Assembly: GCA_905221605.1 (NCBI GenBank) | Contig: CAJNDS010000228.1 | Location: forward strand, 1-64,000 | Direction: 5' to 3' | From: Symbiodinium natans | Taxonomy: Eukaryota > Sar > Dinophyceae > Suessiales > Symbiodiniaceae | Length of the DNA stretch: 64,000 nucleotides | Shown here: piece by piece, positions 9,190 to 21,100 of the stretch | Layout: every line of letters begins with the position of its first letter | Numbering within the stretch: position 1 is the first letter of the stretch | Notes under the pieces: model-generated | Seen by the model: only the letters and a program-made list of their open reading frames with translations | Databases searched by the model: none | What the model was told of the DNA's origin: nothing | Made by a program: the position numbers and the translations under genes

Positions 9190-12100
9190 AAGACCTGCCC
9201 CAGAAGCTTTCAGAGGCCTTGCACTGGGCGTAAACCTGCACGGTTTCCAGACCGGCCTCAGCTGGTGGCCCCGCAGGGGTTAGGGTTTAGGGTTTAGGGT
9301 TTAGGGTTTAGGGTTTAGGGTTTAGGGTTTAGGGATCAGGATTCAGGATTCAGGATTCAGGGGTTAGGGTTGGGATCTGTCCCCTTATACTAACAGTCCT
9401 ACATAGGGCTTCTAGTAGGGGGACTGTAATCCCTATTGAGGACTGTTTGTGTAAGGGATCCCCAGGTTAGGGCTTCTAGACTATATACAATAGGCCTTAG
9501 GGTTTTAGCGGAAGTAAACCCTTGACATTAAGAAGTTGAACAAAGAAGCCTCCAAAAACACCGAAACCGTAAACCCTAAACCCTGAATCCTAAACCCTAA
9601 ACAAAACAACCCTAAACCCGGATACTGGAACCCAAACACCAGCAACACACAACAAACAAATTGCAGTGAACTCTGCAAGCTCCAACCATGAAACCAACGA
9701 ACAAAACCCTACTGCCCAAAAGTCAATAAGGAACAGCAGCTAAACCATTAGGGTTTAAGGTTTATGGTTTAGGGTAGGGTTTAAGGTTTAAGGTTTCGGG
9801 TTTAGGGTTTAGGGTTTAGGGTTTAGAGTTTAGGGTTTAGGGATTAGGGTTTCGGGACCCGACGCCCCTAAAAAGTTAGCAAGACATTTCAAAGCAAAGC
9901 AAACGAAACTGGCAACCTTAGAAAGTCCTGAAAGCACCTGACAACAAGGACAACCTAGGCTTGCCAAATCCAGCCTCAGGCTTGAAACGACCAGCGGCCA
10001 CAGACCCTCCAAACCCTGAAACCCTCGAGCCCGGTTTATGGTTTAGGGTTCGGGGTTTAGGGTTTAGGGTTTAGGGCTTCGAGTTTAGGGTTCAGGGGCG
10101 GTTTAAATTTAGGGTCTAGGGCTTAGGGTTTGGGCTTTAGGGGCTCTTGGAACTTAAGCCCTAGGCCCCTCAGCCGCAATGCCTCGACCCGAAACACTAG
10201 TCATGTCCCAGTGCCTCAAAAAAAGTCTACATACACATGAAAACTTAGACACACCTTCCTTTGTTGAAAGGGTTATATAGGTTCCTCCCTAAACCCTAAA
10301 CCTCCCGATGAGCTCAAGTATTTGGGACCCCTGCCTCGCTGCCAGTGTTCCGCACCTGCACACAACCGGTCTAAACTCTCGGGCGACATGGGAAACCCAA
10401 GTACCCAGCATTTAAGATTTAGGGTTTAGGGCACTTCACTGGGTGTTCTATGTCGAGCTTTGGGAGGTCGTCCTAAACCCTAAACCCTAAAACCCTAAAC
10501 CAAAGGGGTTTCAGGGTTCGTGCTGTTCTTTGTTTGGTTTGAGGTTGCAGTCCGAGGGCTTGAAGACTTTGGAAGGGTTTGCAGCGGATGGCCATTGGAG
10601 TTCAGGGTTTAGGGTTTGGGGTTCAGGTTTTGGGGTTTAGGGTTTAGGGTTTTGGTATCATATACCGGGTATATATACCACCGAAACCCTACAACCCCTC
10701 GGTTCGACCCTGTAACCCTCGCGATACTCTCAAAACCCTACTTGGATGTTCATGGGTACCTAGAAGTAAGGTTCTAAGTAAGAGAGTAGCCATCATCGCC
10801 TACTGATCAGTACCTCAATGACCCTCCAAGTACAAGCGCGAATTAGGGTATAGGGTTTAGGGTTTAGGGTTTAGGGTTTAGGGTTTAGGGTTTAGGGTTT
10901 AGGGTTTAGGGTTTAGGGCTAACCCTGGTGCCGCCTCGACCCGCACCCGCACGAGCTGATGGGGTCGATCCAGCTCTGCTACAAGGCCGGAGTGCTGGAA
11001 GCTGGTGTAGCTCAAACCCCAACCTCCGCATCGGTTTAGGGTTTAGGGTTTAGGGTTTAGGGTTTAGGGTTTAGGGTTCAGGGTTCAGGGTTTTAGGGGT
11101 TTAGGGTTTAGGGTCAGATGCTTTGTTTGGCTATTTGGAGGTTCATGGGTGGCTACAAGTGGGGTTAGAGTGAGTAGGGTAACTGCACTTGGAGCTGGTC
11201 ATAGTCTGATTTCGGGCACTTTTAACCCTACTTATCCCGACCCATGAACCTCTAAGCAGGGGGTGCCTAGCCAGTTCATGGTTGGGATAGAAGTAGAAAT
11301 GAAAATTTCTATTACACTGAAAACTGTACAATGTTACCCCACTATGACAAAGCTAGGGTCTGGGGAGCCTCAACGCTTGGCTTCAGTGTTCTGCAAATCG
11401 CTGATGGCACCGTGAGGGAAGGTCTGGACACCCGATGCTTCAACCTGTCACTAAACCCTAAACCCTAAGCCCTAAACTTGCCCTAAACCCTACACCCGAA
11501 ACCCTAAACCCTAAACCCACCCTAAACCCCAGCCCTAAACCCTAAACCCTACATGAACCCGTACATCCTCAGGACCAGGCCAAAGGGAAAGCGTGGTTGA
11601 ATGCCATGCTCCCACATGTGCTTGAACCTTGGGGCGTTTTGAGATTTAGGTTCTGCATTTGGGGTTTAGGGTTTAGGGTTTAGGGTTTCGGTGTCGGGCT
11701 TTAGGCTTAGGGCTTAGGGTTTAGGATTTAGGGTTTCGGGTACTGTACCTGGATGGGAAGGACAGCTTTCACGACTAGGTCCTGCCAAAGGAGTCCATAT
11801 AACCCCTAAACCCCTCAACCCCAAGCCCTAAAAACCCCCAAACCCCCACACCCCGGAACCCCTAAGCCTCCAAACCCCCTCAACCCCCTCAACCCCCTCA
11901 ACCCCCTCAACCCCCTCAACCCCCTCAACCCCCTCAACCCCCTCAACCCCCTCAACCCCCGCAACCCCCTCAACCCCTAAACCCTAAGCCCCAAGCCCTA
12001 AACCCTAAACCCCTCGACCCCAAGCCCCTAAACCCCTAAACCCCAAGCCAACTTCATGGCAACGAGGCCCGACACTTTCGAGCCCAAGCCCCGGTGCAGC

Positions 12101-15100
12101 CGTGGCCCTCAGCTACCCCCCCCCGAACCCCCGGAACCCTAAGCCTTACACCCTATGCGAACCCTGAACCGTAAGGTCCCGTGTATTTCCCCTACGAATG
12201 GACCTTCTGGTGTTTGTGGATCAAGAGGTTTCGGGGCTTAACCCTAAACCCTCAACCCTAAACTCTTAGGGTTTTGAGGGTTTAGATGTGTTGCAGGCCC
12301 CAAAACCCTGAACCCAAATGCTGCCCTTGAGGGAACCTCTTCGCCTCCGGAATGTCCAGTTTAGGGTTTAGGGTTTAGAGTTTAGGGTTTAGGCTTTAGG
12401 GTTTAGGCTTTAGGGTCGCGCCCCCAAGGCGCCCATGGCTGTAGGGATACGCCGGCGACGCGTCGAGCTTGCCTGCCGCCCAGGGCCTCGGTTTGGGGTT
12501 GAATAAGGGTTGAAGGTTTCGGCAAACGGTTCAGGGATTTAGGTTGAGGGTTCACTTGTGTCAGAGCTTGTAGGGATTCCTTTTTGGCCTGTACATATAG
12601 TAGTTATGTACGCGGGGCCTCTGTGTAGAGTGTGGGTGTCTGAACTCGATTTTAGCTGAAAGGCTGAGGTTGATCAACAGTAGCCATACTTGAACAAACT
12701 GTTGCACTGCTGAACAGACAAGAAATTCAGTAGCTAGTTTTAAGGACGCTTGGGGTTGCACTATTTTTCTAGTTGTGCTAAGTTTCAACTAGTCAAAAAG
12801 CCGAGTTCTCGAAGCCTTGAGTTCTCGGCCGCAAGCCCTCTAACTCACAAAACATGCGTACTTCAATGCTGCCGAGATAACCTAAACCCTGGGTTTAGGG
12901 TTTAGGGTTTAGGAGCCCTACACCCGAAACCCGATAAACCCATAACCCTAAACCCCTCGGCTACACTGCCTTTCCCGAGCTTGTGGGGCTCCCACATTTC
13001 AAGGATCTTTGGGGTCTGGGGTTCACAAACAGGCTCTGGGTTCTGGGTTCTGGGTTTAGGGTTTAGGGTTTAGGCCCTAAAGAAGGCCTACATCCCCTGA
13101 TCCGGGGCCCAACATCCAGTGGCGCGCTGCGTCGATGCAGGCAAATGGACATTGTAGGGTTTAGGGTTTAGGGTTTAGGGTTTAGGGGCTTAGGGCTTAG
13201 TGCTTAAGACCAATGGATATGTTGGGGCAACTAACCCAAAGGCCCAAAGGGTCCTAAGTACCTACATCGTACAAAGTAGGGCTTCTATAATAGGAATTAC
13301 TATTATGGTTATATAGGTAGAGTAGGGTTTCTACCATAGGAGTTACTATTATGGTTTGGGTAAGTGTCCCCCATATAGGTACTTAGGACCCTTTGGGCAA
13401 AGCACCTGTTTGCAACACCCCTGGTCCCAACGCTGCGGGAACTCGGAGAGCCTCTGCTGGAATACGGAAAACCCAGGGGAGTGGCCGCCGAGGCCGACGC
13501 CGGTATCTGCATTTAGGGTTTAGGGTTTAGGGTTTAGGGTTTAGGGTTTAGGGTGTAGGGTGTAGGGTTTAGGGTTGGAGCAGGCTGGTTGTTGCCGGCT
13601 TGTATGGCAGCACGTAGCTTTCCCTCTCGTCGTTGCGCGCCGGCGCTGAGGCCGCCTCTCCCCCGTAGACGAAGTCTCGAATCCAAAACTCTCCAATTCC
13701 TTAACTCTTATAAACCCTAAACTGTTCTACCCGAAGCCCTTAAACCCTAACTTCTAAGCCCTTAGACCCTAAGCCCCAGCTTAAGTCTGTGTAGGTCCCC
13801 ATTTACAACTATTTGCTTCAGAACTCCCCACCAAACTAAAAGACAAGAATACCCAGATTACCCGTATCCTTATAAGGAGAAAGATTTTTGGGGGGGATCC
13901 TTCAGCAAATATAAGACCCAAACCGTACACCCTAAACCAGGTGAGGCCCTGACTCCAAGTTGATCCCCGAAGGCAGGTAGTCCTCCGCACCGTGGCCCAA
14001 GATCAGAATGTAGGGCTTAGGGTTTAGGATTTAGGGTTTAGGGTTTGGCAGGTCAAGGTTTAGGGTTTAGGGTCCGCCGACCCTGGCGGCGTGTTGGATG
14101 GGAAAAGGAGGTGAAAACCTCCCTCTTTCCCTCCTTACCCCCCCAAAACGCGGGGGGGGGGTGGGGGGGGTCGGTGCACAATTTTTTCGTGGAGGACGGC
14201 GCCACCCGCACAGCGTAAACAGGCGGTTCAGCACAGGGGGGTAGGGGCGCCCTCAGCAAAATCAGCGTTTTCGGCGGTGCTACCCCCTACCCCCCCCAAA
14301 CGTTTCACAAAACTCTGCCAAGCAGGCTGGGAACCATGCGAGCGGGTTTAGACCCTCAACTATGCTCCAGCGGGGTCGGCGGCTTGAGCCGGAGGCTCTT
14401 AAATTTAGGGTTTAGGGTTTAGGGTTTAGGGTTTAGGGTTTGGCAGTTTAGTAGATTAGGGCTTTGAGCTTAGGGTTTAGCCATTTCAGGTCTAGGGTTT
14501 CGGGTTTTAGGGTTTTGTAGTTTACGGGTTGTTTAGTGGGTTAGGGTTTAGTAGTTTGGGGGTTTAGAGTTTAGGGTTTAGCAGTTTGGGCTTAGGGTCC
14601 TGTACCTTAGGGTATAGTAGCCAGTGTTTAGAGTTCAGGATTCCATAGTTTTTTGTCGTTTAAGAGCTCAGGGTTGGAACTTGGAACCCAAACATTATAC
14701 TACACAGGGCTTTGGGGGTGCTACATTCCATAGCGGATGCTGCAAGTTTACCCTCTGGGCTGGGCGATGCTGCAGTGGTCGGGGTGCAGGATTTCCTCAA
14801 AATTTAGGCTTGGGGCTACCACCTACCCAAAAACAGAATTGCAAGATGGTTATGAAGGACGATTAGTCTAAGGGGGAACATCCCAAGTTTTACGCTGCTA
14901 GTAGAGGTGATCGCCTGCCGACGTGCAGGGTTCGGGGGTGGGTCTTAGGAAGGGATTTTGGGAACTCTCAGGTAGAAGACACGTGCAGCTGGGCAGATTC
15001 TCACCCCACCGGGCGTTCGAAAAGAGACCTAAACCCTAATAACCCTAAACCCTAAACCCTGAACCCTAAAACATCTTAAACACTGAAAAAACCTCAACCG

Positions 15101-18100
15101 TGAGCTCTGAACACGCAACCTGAGCCTGCGGAAGCTCTTTAAATTCTATACCCTTAGCCATAAACCCTTAACCATAAACCCTGAAGCCTGAAGCCTGAAG
15201 CCTGAAGCCTGAAGCCTGAAGCCTGAACCCTAAACCCTAAACCCTAAACCCTAAACCCTAAACCCTAAACCCTAACCCTCAGCTCTAAACCCTCTAAACC
15301 CCTGGCCTCCGGTCGCTTCGGTGTCACCATCGGCATGCGCCCGCTGGGGTTCACCTGCAACAAGAAGGAAGCTCGGACTTTCTGAGTCCAGGGTTCAGGG
15401 TTCCGGGTTTGTGGGGTTTAGGGTTTGTTTAGGGTTTAGGATTTAGGGTTTAGGATTTAGGGTTTAGGGTTCAGGGTTCAGGGTTCAGGATTTCGGGTTT
15501 AGGGTTTGCGAGGCAGGGTTCAGGGTTTAGGATTTGGGGTCAAGGGTTCAGGGTCTGAGGGTTGAGGGTTTAGGGCTTCGAAGGCTTAGGGCATTTTTCG
15601 AGTAGGCCTCCAGGTGTTTAACCAGGGCTTTTGGGATCGTGGCTACACCGGGTACACACCCTTGAAAGACCGTCTGAGGGCCCTAAACTCTACATTCTTT
15701 GCACACCCCGTCAGCTCCGAGGTTCTAAACCTTATGCCCAGCCCCTTTGATAAACCCTCTGTACCCTAAAACAAAGCCGTAACAATCCAGTACACCCTAA
15801 GCTTGGAATGTTCCCCCCTACACTAACAGTCCTGAATAGGGATTCTAGTAGGGGGTACTCTAATCCCTATTTAGGACTGTTAGTCTGAGGGGAACATCCC
15901 ATCCCTAAACCCTAAACCATACACCCTGAACCCTATATACACCCCACACGCCCCATCCATTTTCTGCGTTGCGGACGCGCCTCTCCAGAGAGGATGTTCG
16001 CCAAGGCTTGGCCACCCAGCCTGAGGATTTAGGGTTTAGGGTTTAGGGATAAGGGTTTCAGGGTTTAGGGATAAGGGTTTTAGGGTTTTAAGGTCTAGGG
16101 TTTTAGGGATAATGGTTTCAGGGTTTAGGGATAAGGGTTCTAGGGTTTTAAGGTCTAGGGTTTTAGGGAATAGGGCAATGATTAGGGTTTAGGGTTTGGA
16201 GTTTTGGGGTTTCAGGGGGTTTCGGGGTTGAGAGGGGCTCGCAGGGTTCAGGGTGCAGCCGGGGGGCTCAGAGCCGGGTGGGGGACGCGGGTGGGGCAGT
16301 GTAGCCTTCGGATGGTACAGTTCGGATGCCACCAAAGAAACGACACGGAGACACTGGGGGAGTTTCATCACCCTAAACCCGAAACCCTAAACCCTAAACC
16401 CCAAAGCCCTAAACCCTAAACCCTAGATAGGATTGTTTAGGGTTCAGGGGCATCGTTCGAGCGCCCCACGGACCGGGATAGCCCATCCAGATGATGCCCT
16501 TCACCTGTGAGGGATAAGGGTTTCGGGTTTAGGGTTGGGGCTTGGGGTTTAGGGTTCGGGTTTATTGTTTATGGTTTATGGTTTATGGTTTATGGTATAT
16601 GGTATATGGTTTAGGGTTTAGGGTTTAGGGTTTAGGGCTTAGGGCTTAGGGTTTAGGGCTTCGGGTCTGGCCGGGTCTGGGATCTGGTTTGCTTGCGTTC
16701 TTTGGGAAGGGGCATGAGAGCCAAGGGTGTACAGGCCCCTCAAAAAGGGGGTTTTGCGCAAATAGTAAGATTCCCTGATAAGGAGGACCTTAACAAGGTA
16801 CCCGTAATTTCGGAAACCCCCTCACTCACCCGTGCAGCCTTGTCAACGAAGTTCTCCACGATCACGGCAGCACCTCCACTTCTAGGGCCCATACAGAAAG
16901 CACGCAGGGCTTGGGGCAATCTGCTGTGGCCTTCAGAGTGCATTTGGGGCTCTATAGATAGGTCACCTAGCCAAGTCGACGGGTCCATGGGGTAATTTCG
17001 GCATTGGGGGCCCGATGAACTTTCGCCTTGTTCCAACACAACTCTGCTGAGCTCTGAGTCCTAAACTCTCCTACGCCAAGCCCTAAACCCTAAACCCTAA
17101 ACCCTAAACCCCAAGCCCTAAACCCTAAACCCTGAAGCCCCCCACACACACTACTACTGGGGCTCATGAAGCCTCAAAGAATGGACTTAAATCATTAAAG
17201 TCCCCCACTAAGCCCTAAAGGTTTCGGGTTTAGGGCTTAGGGTTTAAGGGTTTAGGGTTTAGGGTAAACCCTACACCCAAAACTCTGAACCCGACACACC
17301 CTACACACCCTACATCCTAAACCCTAAGGCCTCCAAACCCCGAGCCCTAAACCCCACACCCGAAATGCCAATTACATCCTAGACCCTAGCCCTAAACCCT
17401 AAAAACCCAAGCCCTAAACTCTAAACCCAAAAAACCCCAAGCCCTAAACCCTAAACCCTAAACGCTAAGTCCAGCCCATGGCCTGATGTGATCACCACGA
17501 CCACATTCTGGCTCAGAGCTGCTACCTCGCGAGCAGTTGGAGATTCATGGTACTTATTATTAACCAAATTGACGGTACTTGTAGGGTTTAGGGTTTTGGT
17601 TCAGGCTACTTATTAACCAATTAGAACTGTACTTACATACCACTTAGAAGCCCCTTATGTGCCCTGATATGGTTACAAGTACAGATATAAGTACAGTTAG
17701 AATTGGATACTACGACTACGTACCATGAACCTCCAAGTATGGCTTAGGGGTTTAGGGCTGAATATACGGGCCTGAATAAATTCAATAGGGTTTTGGGGGG
17801 TGATTATAGTAGAATTATAAAGGGATCCTAAGGGGATACCATTAGTAATTCTTCCGACCCCTATATTAGGGCTTAAGGCTTGATGTTTAGCGATTAGGGT
17901 GTAAGGGTTTAAGGCTTGGGGTTTAGGGCTTAAGGCTGAAGGCTTAGGGCTCAGGGTTTAGGGCTTAGGGTTCAAGGCTTAGGGCTTCGGAGGGTTGGCC
18001 AGGTCTGAGATGCAGATGCGACGTGCTGTGGGTTTGGGGGGGGGGGGGGGGGCCCATGAAAACTAGGGTTACACAGGGTGTAGGGTTTAGGGTTTGGGGC

Positions 18101-21100
18101 CTATTTCTTCTCTTGCGTTACAATGAAATGAGGAGACTACAGGGCTTCGGGCTCAGGATCCGAAAAAAAGAACAAGAAAACCTTACAAGTTCTGACAACC
18201 TAATGAGTTCTCCAAACCCGGAAGCCCACAAACGCTAAACCGTTCAAACCCAAGCCCATGAGTCAATGAGCCCGGCAGGCGAGCAACATGCCCCAAAACA
18301 AGATCTCATCCCCTAAGCCCTAAACCCTAAACCCTAGACCCTAAACCCTAAACCCTAGGCCCTAAACCCTAAACCCTGAAGCCTGAACCCTGAACCCTAA
18401 ACCCTAAAGCCTTGTGGATGACCGCTTCCTGCCACGCGTGCCTTCCGATAGCTCCAGGGATTTAGGGACCCTATGGAACCCTTTGTTGAAGGAAGTTTAG
18501 GGTTTAGGGTTTAGGATTTGGGGGGGCCCTGTATTTATCCTTCGTAATGGGGGCAGACATGTTATCCCCTGAACCCTAAACCTGCTTCCCTGCTGCTTAC
18601 ATACCCTTTCGGAGGTGGAGACCATATTAAGGGACTACAGCACGTAAAGAACTAGCAAGATCCAAGAATAAGGGTGCCCTTTCCTGGTTGGGCCCACTCT
18701 GGGTCTACATAAAGGGTTGAAGACATGAAGAAGGTTACGGATAGTTTGACTAGGATAAGTCTGGGCCTACACAGATTCGATTGTAGTCGAAACTACAGTG
18801 GCCGCTCCTACTCTAAGCAAGGCCTTTTCTTCCTTGCTGCCGGCTTGAGCCACCGCATGGTGGCAGCATATATCCTGAGGGAAACTTCGGAGGAAGTTCC
18901 TTGTGCAACTCTGCTTTCCTGAGGGAAACGGTTTGGGAATCAGCCTCAACACAAAACACACCGGTCACACTCTAAATTCCCAAAACGTTAGGAACATACT
19001 CTCGGAGAAGCGTCTTGCTTCCCGCTCCAGGGCCTTGGCCTGAAGAGCATGTCCTTCCTCTGCTATCGCCCAAAAACCTTTGTCAAGAACGTATCTTAGA
19101 TATGTTCCTGGATGCTGCTTCGTCAGTGGATCCGATAACATAGATCTTGTGTCGATCCAGCGGATGGTTCCGCCTGTCTGTGCCAAATCTGCCTTTATGA
19201 CTGCAAGGTCAATGGCAGTTCGTTTGTCGCTAACATACGAAGCTGTACACGCGCATTTGTTAACGGCATCAAAAAGAGATTTGGAGTCCACTGCAGCAAG
19301 AAAAGGTAACCTACCTGCTACTTCTCTCCAGTCACTCGCCGAAAGCATGCCGTAAAAGGCTTCCATGAAGAGTAATCGGTGCCAGTGAATGCTGCCGAGC
19401 CCTGCTTGTAGAGCTTGTCCTTCCGCAGCAAGCGTGTCCACCGTCTTCCTCTTCAGCCGGTAACTCTTCCACGAAGCCACCGTAGCCATCGCCGGCTGCT
19501 CCGTCTCGGAAAGAGAGCGGTCGTGGTACAGGATGATCTGGCCACCCTGGCTGCTGAGATTCTGGAGTTGGGCGAGACTGCTGTGGATCTTCTGGTTGGT
19601 GATCTTCTCGTCGTGACATTTGTTGAACACTGTCCTTCCTGTCCACGGTTGGTCTTGAAGAACTCGTATTCCATGGCCATCGGACCAGTCATCTTCAACC
19701 ATGCCACTCTTGATCTCCCCGTCGGGCTCAGGAGCGAAGAAGGAGATCTGTCTCTTCCTGTCCAGGCTGTGGAGGTCTGGTCCACCTGGCGCCGCGCCAG
19801 GGTGGAATGTCGTGCGCCTTGGTTGAACGTGGTGCCTCACCCACTCTCCTTCGGTTTCTTCCCAGTAGTCATCGGGATGGTCTTCAATCCAGGGCTGATC
19901 TCTAGTGTTACCCCAGGCAGCATCCGTCACTACCGAGATGCGCAGTCGTTCCGGCGCAATCGGCATGACCTTGATGCCAAGATGGGCGTACTTTCTAGCC
20001 TCTTCACTGATCTTGTTGGCTTCGACCAGGTCCTGAACTCTGGGCTCTGGGAAGGCTTGTTGCAACAAGGCCACTCTTCCGGCAATATCACACCGGGTCT
20101 CCTTTGACAACCAGGATAAAACACCCAATGAACTTCTCAAGGCTTCAATTTCTTGGGGGGTGCACTTGGAATACCGCTGTTGCTTTCTTTTTCGGGTCAG
20201 GGCTATGATCTGGACCTTCTCCTTCACGTAGAAGGCCTGACTCACCTTGATGGACCCGTCGGCCTGCAGTTCAATGTCCTTACCAGTGAATCTGCCCGTG
20301 CCCCTCTGGTTCTTGCCTAACTTGTACTCGGCGGCTATGCTTGCTATGTTGGCCCAATGTCTTTCGTTGCCACCGTGTAACAAGTCATCAGTCGCAACAC
20401 CGATGACACCTTCAAGTTCAGGGGTTTCGGGATCAGCACCGCCATGCAAGAAATACAGACACGGATCTGCTTGACTTGCCTTGTATCCTAGTTGTCTGAG
20501 CTTTCGGTCGAGATGCTGGTACCAAGCGTAAGGCCCGTCTGTGAGACCATAACAAGTTTTCAGCAGTCGCAACAACTGACTTGCTTTGGCGCCTGGTATG
20601 CCCTCCTTCGGCTGTTTGCAGTAGAGCTCGCGCTTGATGGCATCCCCTGAATGAAAGGCTTGTGTGAAATCCAAGAAACCTGGATCCCAACCCAAACTGG
20701 CGAGAACTTGAAGCAGGAATATCACTGTATCCCTGTTGATCTGAGGCGTGGTGCTTTCAACGTCCAGCGCCGATTCTTCTGAGTATCCCTTCATGACATG
20801 TCGACACTTTGCTTTACAAGGGCCATGAGTGTCATCATTCAGCAACAGCCCTTCACTCTCGGCGCCGGCGACCTCTGCTGGCTCCAAGGGCTTCTTTGTC
20901 AAGACGTATCTGGACTCCATCACTTTCTCTGGCTTCTCTCTGAGAATCTGCTCGGACTCAGCTGAGCTCAGCAACTCGTATGCCCTGGTGCCGAGATTGT
21001 TGTTGATTTCTTTCAGAATGGCTCGCTGCAACTTGACCGCATCCGCTCCTTTGAAGTCGGTCGCTCTGACCTCCTTCTTTTGTCGAGCCCTTGCTAACGT

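Noticed and set aside
10920-11040. Plus-strand coding island reading LMGSIQLCYKAGVLEAG
   Set aside because: The complementary strand gives the GH3 motif WGLSYTSF, in phase with its neighbours, so the plus frame is a shadow. This also warns that open frames alone do not show strand here.
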